From Xylanibacter ruminicola (GTDB lineage: Bacteria; Bacteroidota; Bacteroidia; Bacteroidales; Bacteroidaceae), in contig NZ_FRBD01000022.1 in assembly GCF_900142525.1 (NCBI RefSeq), forward strand, positions 1 to 64,000: 64,000 nt of DNA, read 5' to 3'. Of this stretch, positions 43,829-53,056 are shown piece by piece. Every line of letters starts with the position of its first letter. Positions within the stretch are counted from its first letter, which is position 1. The notes beneath the pieces were generated by a model, which was not told the origin of the DNA, did not search any database, and was given only the letters and a program-made list of their open reading frames with translations. The position numbers and the translations under genes are program-made.

Positions 43829-46800
43829 ATGATACGTAAACTACTTCTAACATTATTATCAATATCAACACTGACTGCATCAGGCCAGTCGCACTTCTAC
43901 ACTTCGGAAAAACTGTCGAGTAACCAGATTACCCAGATTTGCCAAGATAAAGATGGGTATATATGGATAGGTACTGAATACGGACTGAACAAATATGATG
44001 GCTACCGTTTCACGAACTACCTACACGACAAGGCTAACCCTAATTCTGTTAGCAGCAATGTCATATCGCATCTGTTTCAGGATGCCAACGGCACACTATG
44101 GGTGGGCACCCAGATGGGATTGGACCGTTATGATGCATCCGAAAACAAATTTATCTCGGTAGAGATGAAGGGTGCTACAAGTATTCCACGTATTAACGCC
44201 ATCACACAGGAAGACAAGTATCACCTTCTTATAGGTACTGCCGGCTATGGCTTATTCAGACTTGACACAAGAAATAACTCTACACAGAAAGTGGAAGGTT
44301 ACGCTAAAGCCGACAATAACTACTTCAGCTATATCCATATCGATGAAAAGGGCTGTTTCTGGAAATCAGGATATGGAAATGTCATCTTACGACGCATGCT
44401 AAATGGAAAGATAGAAGAATTCCAATCGCCATACGGTACTGTAACAGGTTTTGTTGGCTATGAAGACGGTGTGCTGATGGTTTGTAATCATGGACTACTG
44501 TTTTATCGCGACGGTCAGATGATGACAGACTATCTGGATCCCGGTGAGCTACGAGGAAAAGATCTGCTATTACGTACGGCCAAGTGCGATAAGAACGGGA
44601 ATCTATTCATAGGTACCATGGGTAATGGCTTATGGTGGGTTCCAAGAGGCGAGCATCAGATGAGACGTTACGACTTCCAGAATGCTTCGGTTGACCTTAA
44701 CACAGCAACCATCTGGGCCCTGTTTCAGGATAATCAGGAAAACCTATGGATAGGCTGTCAGAAACGAGGATTATTGCTCATCCCCCAACATCAGTCACCA
44801 TTCCGAACATGGAAATTTATCGATCAGCATATCACAACCGGCGGTTCACTCACCTCAATATGTGCAGGCGATAATGGCATAACATGGTGTGCCGTACAGA
44901 ATAATGGTATCTTTGGTTTCGATGCTCAAGGACGCCTGGTGGCTCATCCTTCATCTCCCGAGGGTACATATCTTATTTATCGCGATGGAACGGGACAATT
45001 CTGGATTGGCACCAATACAGGTCTCTTCGCTTATAACCCTATCACTGGAGAATCAAAACAGAAGACTTCCTTTGAAAGCGGCTATATAAACACCATTACT
45101 GACGATGGAAATGGGCATATCTTCTATTCTGTGTATTCTAACGGTTTCTTTTCATACGATACACATAGTGGTGATTTGCGACATTTCAGCTTTTTCGATC
45201 CTGATGGTCCACGTGGGCGACTGCATAATGACTGGGTAACCAGATTAAAATTTGACAGTCGTGGAAAGCTCTGGATATGTACCGCTTCGGGTATCAACTG
45301 TTATGATCCTGTTGAAGATCATTTCCATCCATATGGTTGGGATGTGATTCTCGATTATAATGCCATCGAGACCGTATATGAGACTCACGATCGCAAGATC
45401 CTTTTTGGAACCAATACCGGACTATACGTTTACGATCCTCAGCAAAAAGCTGCAAAACCATTCCCCGATGCCAAGATTTTAAGTAATAAGGTTGTAGGTG
45501 GCATCATTGAAGACCAATTTGGCGATATTTGGGTAAGTACCACGATGGGTATCTGGCAATACAAACATACGGATCGTCAGTTTGTGGGATATGTCTATGG
45601 TAATGGTTTGGCAAGCCGCGAATACGTAAGCGGCGTATCCATGTTTACAGAAGACGGCAGGATATGGTTCGGATTCAGCGATGGTGTTACCTCTTTCAAC
45701 CCAGAAGACTTAAAACAGGCCAACAACGATATCAGACAGATTCACCTAACGGGCATTTATGTGGGCGGCAAGGCACTACCTGGACAGAAACACTTTTCGC
45801 TCGATTTCATCGACAACACATTCTCAATGGAGTTCTCTTCGCTGAATTATGCCAATGCCGATAATGTGGTTTATGAATATCGCCTGAACGGAGCCCGCGA
45901 ATGGGGACAGACCGAAGCTGGTCGTAATGTAGTATCGTTTACGCATCTTCAGCCAGGTTCATATATTCTAGAAGTAAGAGCCTATGATAACGGTGTATAT
46001 ACCGATACCGAGGTATATTACATCACCATAAAAGCCCCATGGTATCGTTCTTCATGGGCGTACATTATATATATTATGATGGCTTCGATTGTTTTTGGCT
46101 CGCTCATGTGGACCTATATCCGTCGTCGCCGTCAGGAACTTGATGAAGAGAAAATGAAATTCCTGATTAACGCCACCCACGACATCCGTTCGCCGCTAAC
46201 GCTCATTATGAGTCCACTGCATAAATTACTGAAGCGTGACTTTGACCCAGAGATTAGAAACGATCTGAAAACGATTGAGCATAATGCCCAACGTGTTCAG
46301 AACCTGGTTAATCAGATTCTCGACATCCGTAAGATTGACAAGCAACAGATGAATCTTCAGTGTCAGCAAACTGACATGGTACAGTACGTAGGTAATCTGC
46401 TCAAGTCGTACGAATATACAGCCAAGGAGCGTGGTATCACATTCCGTTACTCGTCAAAACTAGACAAGTTGAATGTGTGGTTTGATCGTAAAGCAATGGA
46501 TAAGATAGTGGACAACTTACTCTCAAATGCCTTTAAATACACCTACGACAATGGCGAGATAGAAGTGCGTGTATCTGAAGAAAAAGGAAAGAATGCAGTA
46601 CTTCAGGTCATAGACAATGGCATGGGCATCAAGGGCGATCCACGCAAACTGTTTGACCGATTCTATCAGGGCAGCAGTTCTCGAAGCATGCACATAGAAG
46701 GCACTGGCATCGGACTTAATCTATGCAAGATGATGGTTGAAATGCACCATGGCACTATCGAGGCTGCTAATCGTAACGATGATCAGGGCAGCATATTCAC

Positions 46801-47677
46801 AGCACGCATACCTTTAGGATGTGCTCATCTGAAAAAGGAAGAAATACTGATAGCCGAAGAGAAAGCAGCCAAGATAAAAACACAATCCAACTATCGTGTG
46901 ATGATTGTTGATGACGATGAGGAAATTGGTAGCTACATTTCTCAAGAACTGGGCAGCTACTACCATATTACACCCGTTACAAGTGGTCGCAATGCTCTAC
47001 GACTACTATTAGGCGCCGAACCCGGTAAGCAGTTCGACTTGGTAGTTAGCGATGTGATGATGCCAGAAATGGATGGCTTTACATTGTTGCGTATGATAAA
47101 GACCAATATGAACATCAACCATACTCCTGTGGTGATGCTCACGTCGAAAGCTGCTGTTGCTAATCGTCTTGAGGGTCTTGAGAAGGGCGCTGATGCATTC
47201 CTTGCCAAGCCTTTCGATATGGACGAACTGCACATGGTTATCAACAACCTGATAAGAAAAAATCAGCGACTGAAGGGAAAATTCTCTGGTGTACAACAGC
47301 AGAAAGACAAAGTAGAAGAGAAACAAGTAAAGGGTAACGACGAGAAGCTGATGGAGAAAATCATGAAAGTACTTAACGAGCATCTCGACGATAGCGAATT
47401 TAATGTTGACGCCCTTACTAAAGAGGTTGGCATCAGTCGTGCCCAGCTACATAGAAAGATGAAGGAAATGACAGGTCTGCCTGTCAGTGAGTTCATCAGA
47501 AACATACGTTTGGAGCAGGCAGTAAGACTGTTGGAAGAGCAAAAAATCAATGTAACACAGGTTGCATATTCCGTTGGATTTAGTAATCTAGCCCACTTCT
47601 CAACCGTTTTCCGCAAGCAGTTTGGAGTGTCTCCTACCGATTATTTAGAGCAAAAAGCACAAAAAAATCAAGGCTGA
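43829..47677 (+). CDS. Full-length hybrid two-component regulator (HTCS) of an SusCD locus
   Basis: 1282 residues. Signal peptide (about 1-20), two seven-bladed beta-propellers of Reg_prop repeats (about 30-640; DGYIWIGTEYGLNKYDG, GTLWVGTQMGLDRY), Y_Y_Y domain (about 670-735), membrane helix (about 740-760), HisKA (NATHDIRSPL, His784), HATPase (LLSNAFKYT, DNGMGI, GTGIGL), receiver (VDDDEE, Asp1075 in VSDVMMPEMDG, Lys in FLAKPF) and AraC domain (about 1165-1282). It senses a glycan fragment in the periplasm and activates the next SusC/SusD pair. It is the complete counterpart of the two reduced regulators in the fructan locus. A terminator-like hairpin holding the susC promoter follows the stop. 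Confidence 0.93.
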   Translation: MIRKLLLTLLSISTLTASGQSHFYTSEKLSSNQITQICQDKDGYIWIGTEYGLNKYDGYRFTNYLHDKANPNSVSSNVISHLFQDANGTLWVGTQMGLDRYDASENKFISVEMKGATSIPRINAITQEDKYHLLIGTAGYGLFRLDTRNNSTQKVEGYAKADNNYFSYIHIDEKGCFWKSGYGNVILRRMLNGKIEEFQSPYGTVTGFVGYEDGVLMVCNHGLLFYRDGQMMTDYLDPGELRGKDLLLRTAKCDKNGNLFIGTMGNGLWWVPRGEHQMRRYDFQNASVDLNTATIWALFQDNQENLWIGCQKRGLLLIPQHQSPFRTWKFIDQHITTGGSLTSICAGDNGITWCAVQNNGIFGFDAQGRLVAHPSSPEGTYLIYRDGTGQFWIGTNTGLFAYNPITGESKQKTSFESGYINTITDDGNGHIFYSVYSNGFFSYDTHSGDLRHFSFFDPDGPRGRLHNDWVTRLKFDSRGKLWICTASGINCYDPVEDHFHPYGWDVILDYNAIETVYETHDRKILFGTNTGLYVYDPQQKAAKPFPDAKILSNKVVGGIIEDQFGDIWVSTTMGIWQYKHTDRQFVGYVYGNGLASREYVSGVSMFTEDGRIWFGFSDGVTSFNPEDLKQANNDIRQIHLTGIYVGGKALPGQKHFSLDFIDNTFSMEFSSLNYANADNVVYEYRLNGAREWGQTEAGRNVVSFTHLQPGSYILEVRAYDNGVYTDTEVYYITIKAPWYRSSWAYIIYIMMASIVFGSLMWTYIRRRRQELDEEKMKFLINATHDIRSPLTLIMSPLHKLLKRDFDPEIRNDLKTIEHNAQRVQNLVNQILDIRKIDKQQMNLQCQQTDMVQYVGNLLKSYEYTAKERGITFRYSSKLDKLNVWFDRKAMDKIVDNLLSNAFKYTYDNGEIEVRVSEEKGKNAVLQVIDNGMGIKGDPRKLFDRFYQGSSSRSMHIEGTGIGLNLCKMMVEMHHGTIEAANRNDDQGSIFTARIPLGCAHLKKEEILIAEEKAAKIKTQSNYRVMIVDDDEEIGSYISQELGSYYHITPVTSGRNALRLLLGAEPGKQFDLVVSDVMMPEMDGFTLLRMIKTNMNINHTPVVMLTSKAAVANRLEGLEKGADAFLAKPFDMDELHMVINNLIRKNQRLKGKFSGVQQQKDKVEEKQVKGNDEKLMEKIMKVLNEHLDDSEFNVDALTKEVGISRAQLHRKMKEMTGLPVSEFIRNIRLEQAVRLLEEQKINVTQVAYSVGFSNLAHFSTVFRKQFGVSPTDYLEQKAQKNQG

Positions 47678-47724
47678 TACAAAAATGAAATGAAACGAAA
47701 CATACGTAGAAGCCACAATAAAAG

Positions 47725-47756
47725 AATCTGCCTACCTTTGCGGCAGATTTTTTTAT
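47725..47756 (+). terminator. Terminator-like hairpin after the HTCS gene
   Basis: Stem AATCTGCC (47725-47732) with GGCAGATT (47742-47749), 9-base loop and a T-run to 47754. The loop TACCTTTGC is also the -7 box of the next promoter. Confidence 0.7.
47733..47740 (+). promoter_or_regulatory. -7 promoter box of susC (third SusCD pair)
   Basis: TACCTTTG lies inside the loop of the terminator hairpin, 52 bases before ATG 47792. Confidence 0.6.
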
Positions 47757-47791
47757 TCTTAAAAATAATTATTAACTAACAAACCAAACGT

Positions 47792-50700
47792 ATGAGTTTC
47801 AAAGCAAAGAAAACAGCCTTGTGTGTTGGATTGTGCTTCTTGGGCATGATCTCTGCACAGCAGGCTTCGGCAGCTACCGAATCAGTAGCTTCCGTACAGC
47901 AAACGAAGCAGGCTACTGGTCAGGTAAGCGACTCTCAGGGTCCACTGATTGGTGCCACGGTCATGGAGAAAGGTACTAGCAATGGTACTGTTACCGATTT
48001 CAACGGTAAGTTCTCTCTCAATGTTAAGCCGGGTGCAACACTCGTTGTATCTTATGTAGGTTACGTATCACAGGAAATCAAAGCTGGCGATAACGTACGC
48101 GTAAACCTTAAAGAAGACGGTCATGTAGTAAATGAGGTTGTAGTTATCGGTTACGGTACACAGCGTCGTGAGGCCGTTACTGGTTCTGTTGCCAACATCG
48201 GTGGCGAGAAGCTGAACCAGGTTGCTGCAACCAACGCTGCTCAGGCTCTGCAGGGCCGTGTAGCTGGTGTGCTGATGACACAGACAGGTTCTAAGCCTGG
48301 TGATGAGATGCAGATTCGTATCCGTGGTCAGCGCTCACTGAGTGCAAGTAACGACCCACTGATTGTGCTCGACGGTATTCCATTCATGGGTCAGCTTTCA
48401 GATATCAATCCTGCCGACATCAAGTCGATGGATATTCTGAAGGATGCCTCTGCAACAGCCATCTACGGTTCTCGTGGTGCTAACGGTGTTATCATCATCA
48501 CAACTGTAAAGGGTAGCCAGGGTTCACCTGCAAAGGTTACATATAATGGTTATGTAAGCTTTAAGAAGGTGTTCCACAAATATCCTATGATGGATGGACC
48601 TACGTTCTCTAAGTTCCGTAAGTATGCTGGACAGTATCAGAATTCTCTGGACGAAGATGACAACACTAACACCGACTGGCAGGATCTTTACTATAAGACT
48701 GGTGTTAGTTACAACCACGACCTGAGCGTTGCTGGTGGAACCAATGGTGGTAGCTACAGCTTCGGTGCCGGTTATTATCACGACGAGTCAGTTCTTCCTA
48801 CTGAGGGTTACGATCGTATTTCTATACGCGGTAACTTCGACCAGACTGTTGGCAAGTACTTCCGTTTCGGTTTGAGCACCAACAACAGCTATCGCAAGAC
48901 TCAGGGAGTTAATAATATGTATGCTGTATTGAGCATGAGCCCTCTGGCAAGTCCTTACAATGCAGATGGTACTCTGAAGCGCTATATTAATATGCCTGCC
49001 GACAAGACAGTTGTAGTTACAAAGGACCTTTTGGAGAGTCAGAAAGATGTATGGCTCAACGAGAACAAGGGTATTGGCTCATACAACACATTGTTTGCAG
49101 AATTGAAGTGCCCATGGATTGAGGGATTGAGCTATCGCGTAAACGTTGGTCTGAACTTCCGTTCTTCTAAGCAGGGTGGTTTCACTGGAACAGGTGTTAA
49201 TAACACTGAAGAGAGTGCGACTAACGGCGGATCTGTCTATGAGAACCAGACACGCAACTGGGCTGTTGAAAACCTGCTGACTTACGATCGCATCTTTGCT
49301 GAGAAGCATAACCTGAATGTAGTTGCCATGTACTCTGCTGAGCAGACTACTTATGAGCAGACCGGTGCTAGTGTTCAGGGTATTCCAGCCGACTACTTCC
49401 AGTACTATGCTCTCGACAAGGCTACTGGACAGTCAAATCTTACTGGCTATGGCTATTCTCAGAGCGGTTTAATCTCTTGGATGGGTCGTGTTATGTATTC
49501 TTATGATAATAAGTATATGCTTTCAGCCGCTGTACGTTCAGATGGTTCTTCACGTCTGGCTAAGGGCCACCAGTGGCACACTTATCCTGCAGTAAGTGCT
49601 GGTTGGAACATTGCTCGCGAAAGCTTCATGGAGAACCTCACTTGGATTGACAACCTGAAACTTCGTGTTGGTTATGGTGAGACCTCTAACCAGGCTATCG
49701 CTCCTTACTCAACACTTGGCGGTCTGGCTACACGCAATTATAACTTCGGACTTGATGAAGCTGGCCAGCAGTCTGGTTATTATGTAAACGCGCTGCCTAA
49801 CACAGAGCTTGGCTGGGAGTATTCAAGAACTTGGAACTTTGGTCTTGACTTCTCACTCTTCAACGGCCGTCTGTCTGGATCGTTCGAATATTATACACAG
49901 CAGACCAGAGACATTTTGCTCGATGTATCTCTGCCCTTTACCTCTGGTGTAAACAGCTTTACCGGCAACATCGGTAAGACTCAGAACAAGGGATGGGAGT
50001 TCTCTCTGAACGGCATTATCATCGACAACAAGAACGGTTGGAACTGGGAGGCTGGTATCAATCTTTATCAGAACCGTAACAAGCTGACAGAATTAGCTTC
50101 TGGTCAGGATCGTGATGAGGGTAACCGTTGGTTCGTTGGCCATCCTATCGACGTCATTTACGATTGGGAGTATGTTGGTATCTGGCAGCAGGGTGAAGAA
50201 GCAGCTTTGAACATTCTGGAGCCAGGTGGTAAGCCAGGTATGATTAAGGTGAAGTACACCGGTGACTATGATGCAAATGGTCTTCCTACACGTGCAATCA
50301 ACAACGACGACCGTCAGATTATGAGCATGGAACCAGATCTGATTGGAGGTTTCAATACAACTGTTGGTTATAAGAACTTCGACCTGACTGTTATTGGCGC
50401 CTTCCAGATTGGTGGTAAGTTGATTTCTGCCCTCCACTCTTCAGATGGTTATCTGAACATGCTCTCTGGACGCCGTGGACAACTTGATGTTGATTATTGG
50501 ACAGAAGAGAATACAGGTGCTAAGTATCCTAAACCAAGTTCTGACCTGAGATCAGGCGATAACCCCAAATATGGTTCTACACTTGGTTACTTCAACGCAG
50601 GTTACCTGAAGTTCCGTACCATCACACTGGGTTACAACTTCCAGAACATTAAGGCCATCAAGGATCTTGGAATCAGCCGTCTGCGTGTCTATGCAACTGT

Positions 50701-50890
50701 TCAGAATCCATTTATTCTGTTCTCACCATACAATAACGAATGCGGACTTGATCCTGAAACAAACTCATGGGCTACCCAGAATACCGCTGTAGCAGTATCT
50801 GGATACACAGGCAAGCATAAGATGCCAATCGTTGGTTACAATACTCCTGCTACCCGCAACTTCTTGTTCGGCGTAAACGTTACATTCTAA
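47792..50890 (+). CDS. SusC/RagA-like TonB-dependent transporter (third system)
   Basis: 1032 residues. Signal peptide (to about 28, AQQASA), carboxypeptidase-regulatory-like domain (ATGQVSDSQGPLIGATV), plug (REAVTGSVANIGGEKL, IRIRGQRSLSASNDPLIVLDGIPF, SRGANGVIIITT) and barrel ending in FGVNVTF. It is a normal SusC in length. Glycan specificity is unknown because no enzyme gene is attached to this pair. The 5' end is not part of the near-identical repeat of the fructan susC genes. Confidence 0.93.
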   Translation: MSFKAKKTALCVGLCFLGMISAQQASAATESVASVQQTKQATGQVSDSQGPLIGATVMEKGTSNGTVTDFNGKFSLNVKPGATLVVSYVGYVSQEIKAGDNVRVNLKEDGHVVNEVVVIGYGTQRREAVTGSVANIGGEKLNQVAATNAAQALQGRVAGVLMTQTGSKPGDEMQIRIRGQRSLSASNDPLIVLDGIPFMGQLSDINPADIKSMDILKDASATAIYGSRGANGVIIITTVKGSQGSPAKVTYNGYVSFKKVFHKYPMMDGPTFSKFRKYAGQYQNSLDEDDNTNTDWQDLYYKTGVSYNHDLSVAGGTNGGSYSFGAGYYHDESVLPTEGYDRISIRGNFDQTVGKYFRFGLSTNNSYRKTQGVNNMYAVLSMSPLASPYNADGTLKRYINMPADKTVVVTKDLLESQKDVWLNENKGIGSYNTLFAELKCPWIEGLSYRVNVGLNFRSSKQGGFTGTGVNNTEESATNGGSVYENQTRNWAVENLLTYDRIFAEKHNLNVVAMYSAEQTTYEQTGASVQGIPADYFQYYALDKATGQSNLTGYGYSQSGLISWMGRVMYSYDNKYMLSAAVRSDGSSRLAKGHQWHTYPAVSAGWNIARESFMENLTWIDNLKLRVGYGETSNQAIAPYSTLGGLATRNYNFGLDEAGQQSGYYVNALPNTELGWEYSRTWNFGLDFSLFNGRLSGSFEYYTQQTRDILLDVSLPFTSGVNSFTGNIGKTQNKGWEFSLNGIIIDNKNGWNWEAGINLYQNRNKLTELASGQDRDEGNRWFVGHPIDVIYDWEYVGIWQQGEEAALNILEPGGKPGMIKVKYTGDYDANGLPTRAINNDDRQIMSMEPDLIGGFNTTVGYKNFDLTVIGAFQIGGKLISALHSSDGYLNMLSGRRGQLDVDYWTEENTGAKYPKPSSDLRSGDNPKYGSTLGYFNAGYLKFRTITLGYNFQNIKAIKDLGISRLRVYATVQNPFILFSPYNNECGLDPETNSWATQNTAVAVSGYTGKHKMPIVGYNTPATRNFLFGVNVTF

Positions 50891-50913
50891 TAATCAATAA
50901 AGAATAAAGAGTT

Positions 50914-52881
50914 ATGAAAACAAAAAATATTAAATATATCCTTGCTGCGGGTTTGGTATGCTGTGGTATTTCTACAACCATGACATCCTGCTCTGGTATC
51001 CTCGACGAGCAGCCACGCAGTCAGTTTGACCCAACTTTCTTTACCGAGAAAAAGGGTATTGAGGGTGGTTTGACATCGCTCTATGCACATTTGCGCTATT
51101 TCTATGGCGATGGTTATTACCTGAGTAGTAGTGAAACTGGTACCGATGAATATACCTATGCAGAGTCTGGTCAGGGTGAAAACTTTAAAGCTATGGATTT
51201 CACTGGGGTTCCACTAACAGCCAAGAATAGCGATGCCGGACGCCTTTGGGGAAATGTATTCTCTAATATTAATACTGCAAGTGGTATTATTGAGAATGGT
51301 GCAGATGCAGGCATTAGCGACGCTTTGTTAGCAGAGGCTTATTTCTTCCGTGCCTTCGACTATTTTATGCTTGTACAGACATTCGGTGGTGTGCCCCTCG
51401 ATTTGGGTGCTGGCGAACTGAAGTTCAACACCTCTCCTGTACGTACATCTGTTCGCAATACTGTTCCTGAGGTATATGCTGCAATCTTCAAAGATCTGGA
51501 GAAGGCTGTAGCTGACCTGCCAGAGAATCCACGTCTCACAGGTACTGCTACCAAGAATCTGGCACGTCTTTTCCTCTCTAAGGCTTATCTTACATACGCT
51601 TGGTGGTTAGAGAATCCTAACAACATCCCAACCTATCCTGAGTGTACACGCGATGCCAGTCAGGCTCAGAGCTACTTCCAGAAGGCTTACGATGTGGCTA
51701 AGCAGGCTATCGACAATCCTGGACCATACGCACTGCAGCCAACATTCTACGATGTTAACGTAGCTACTAATGACCGCAACTCTGAGGTTATGCTCTATGC
51801 CGACCATAGTGAGGATGAGAAGTATGGTAACGGTGGCGCAGGTTACGGTTGGGGTAATGGTGGTGCTCCTGAGAACTTTGCCTATTGGTTTGAGACATGG
51901 AACTACACTGAGATGATTGCCAAGACCGATAGAAAGAATGATGAGGGTAAAACTGTTTATATCAACCCCGTTCAGCGTGAGGCTGTTCAGGCTCTTGGAC
52001 GTCCTTGGACACGTATGGCTCCTATCGCCGACAACTTCATGGAAGGTGGTGTATGGGAAGATGCTGTAAAGGCTATCGACTCTCGTTATGATGCAACTTT
52101 CACACTGCGTTATCACACCAACTGGCATAAGGCAGGAGGTAGCGATGCATTTGTATATGGTGCCAATGGTGAGAAGATCTATCCAAACGATGTATATTTC
52201 AGCTGGGTTCCTGAAAGCGAGGATGAAAACATCAACTATACAGGTGCCGATGGTAAGCACGGTTTCGGTGAGATGCCTGGTCGCGCCGACTTCGTGGTTG
52301 CTGTAAATCACATCAGTCGTAAGAAGTACCCCATCAACTGGAAAATTGGTATCTACCGTACAGATAATGAAGGTACTTTGGGCTCAAAAGTTAATGGTGG
52401 AAGCCCACGTCCTTGGAACATTGCTAAGTTCTCTGAGTTCTACCTGATTGCTGCTGAGGCTGCTGTAAAACTGAACAAGCAGGCCGACGCTAAGGAACTG
52501 GTAAACGTTCTCCGTGCCCGTGCAGGTAAGCAGACATTCTCTCAAAATGATAATGTTGCTGTTTCTGTTGACAAGAGTGCAGAGATGGTTGCTGCTACAC
52601 CTAATGAAATCACTATCGACTTCATCCTCGACGAGCGTAGCCGTGAGTTCTGGGGCGAGGGCTATCGTTGGTTCGATCTCGTTCGTACACAGACCTGGGC
52701 AAAGCGTGCTGGCACTTATCGCATCGCTGGCAACGGTCCCACCGACATGGAACTGAAAACTGAAACTCGTGATATTCCTGCTGGTTACTACCTTCGTCCT
52801 ATTCCATCAGATCAGCTTGACGGTATGGAGATGAGCGAGGAGGAGAAGAAGCTCTATCAGAACCCTGCATACAGAAATTGA
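50914..52881 (+). CDS. SusD-like/RagB nutrient-binding lipoprotein (third system)
   Basis: 655 residues, long for SusD. Lipobox TTMTSC (about Cys26) followed by SGILDEQPRSQFDP. SusD helical repeats (LLAEAYFFRAFDYFMLVQTFGGVPLDLG) and the C-terminal block DERSREFWGEGYRWFDLVRTQTWAKRA are clear. It partners the SusC 23 bases upstream. It ends the operon; no SusE/F-like protein or glycosidase follows before the terminator at 52928. Confidence 0.93.
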   Translation: MKTKNIKYILAAGLVCCGISTTMTSCSGILDEQPRSQFDPTFFTEKKGIEGGLTSLYAHLRYFYGDGYYLSSSETGTDEYTYAESGQGENFKAMDFTGVPLTAKNSDAGRLWGNVFSNINTASGIIENGADAGISDALLAEAYFFRAFDYFMLVQTFGGVPLDLGAGELKFNTSPVRTSVRNTVPEVYAAIFKDLEKAVADLPENPRLTGTATKNLARLFLSKAYLTYAWWLENPNNIPTYPECTRDASQAQSYFQKAYDVAKQAIDNPGPYALQPTFYDVNVATNDRNSEVMLYADHSEDEKYGNGGAGYGWGNGGAPENFAYWFETWNYTEMIAKTDRKNDEGKTVYINPVQREAVQALGRPWTRMAPIADNFMEGGVWEDAVKAIDSRYDATFTLRYHTNWHKAGGSDAFVYGANGEKIYPNDVYFSWVPESEDENINYTGADGKHGFGEMPGRADFVVAVNHISRKKYPINWKIGIYRTDNEGTLGSKVNGGSPRPWNIAKFSEFYLIAAEAAVKLNKQADAKELVNVLRARAGKQTFSQNDNVAVSVDKSAEMVAATPNEITIDFILDERSREFWGEGYRWFDLVRTQTWAKRAGTYRIAGNGPTDMELKTETRDIPAGYYLRPIPSDQLDGMEMSEEEKKLYQNPAYRN

Positions 52882-52927
52882 TGATAATAGTTAGTTAGAT
52901 TTTCTAGACAAAAACGAATCTCTTTAA

Positions 52928-52968
52928 AAAACCACTGGCCGTCGAGAGGACGACCAGTGGTTTTCTTT
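52928..52968 (+). terminator. Rho-independent terminator of the SusCD operon
   Basis: Arms AAAACCACTGG (52928-52938) and CCAGTGGTTTT (52954-52964) continue inward with GTC/GAC and are followed by CTTTG. It sits 47 bases after the SusD stop. Confidence 0.85.
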
Positions 52969-53029
52969 GTTATTTATGGGGTAATGGTAAAATTTTTGTA
53001 ATTATGACAAAGATTACACATATTTTTCG

Positions 53030-53037
53030 TAACTTTG
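53030..53037 (+). promoter_or_regulatory. -7 promoter box of argS
   Basis: TAACTTTG followed by CACCC, 20 bases before ATG 53057. Confidence 0.65.
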
Positions 53038-53056
53038 CACCCAAAAATCGAAAGAT

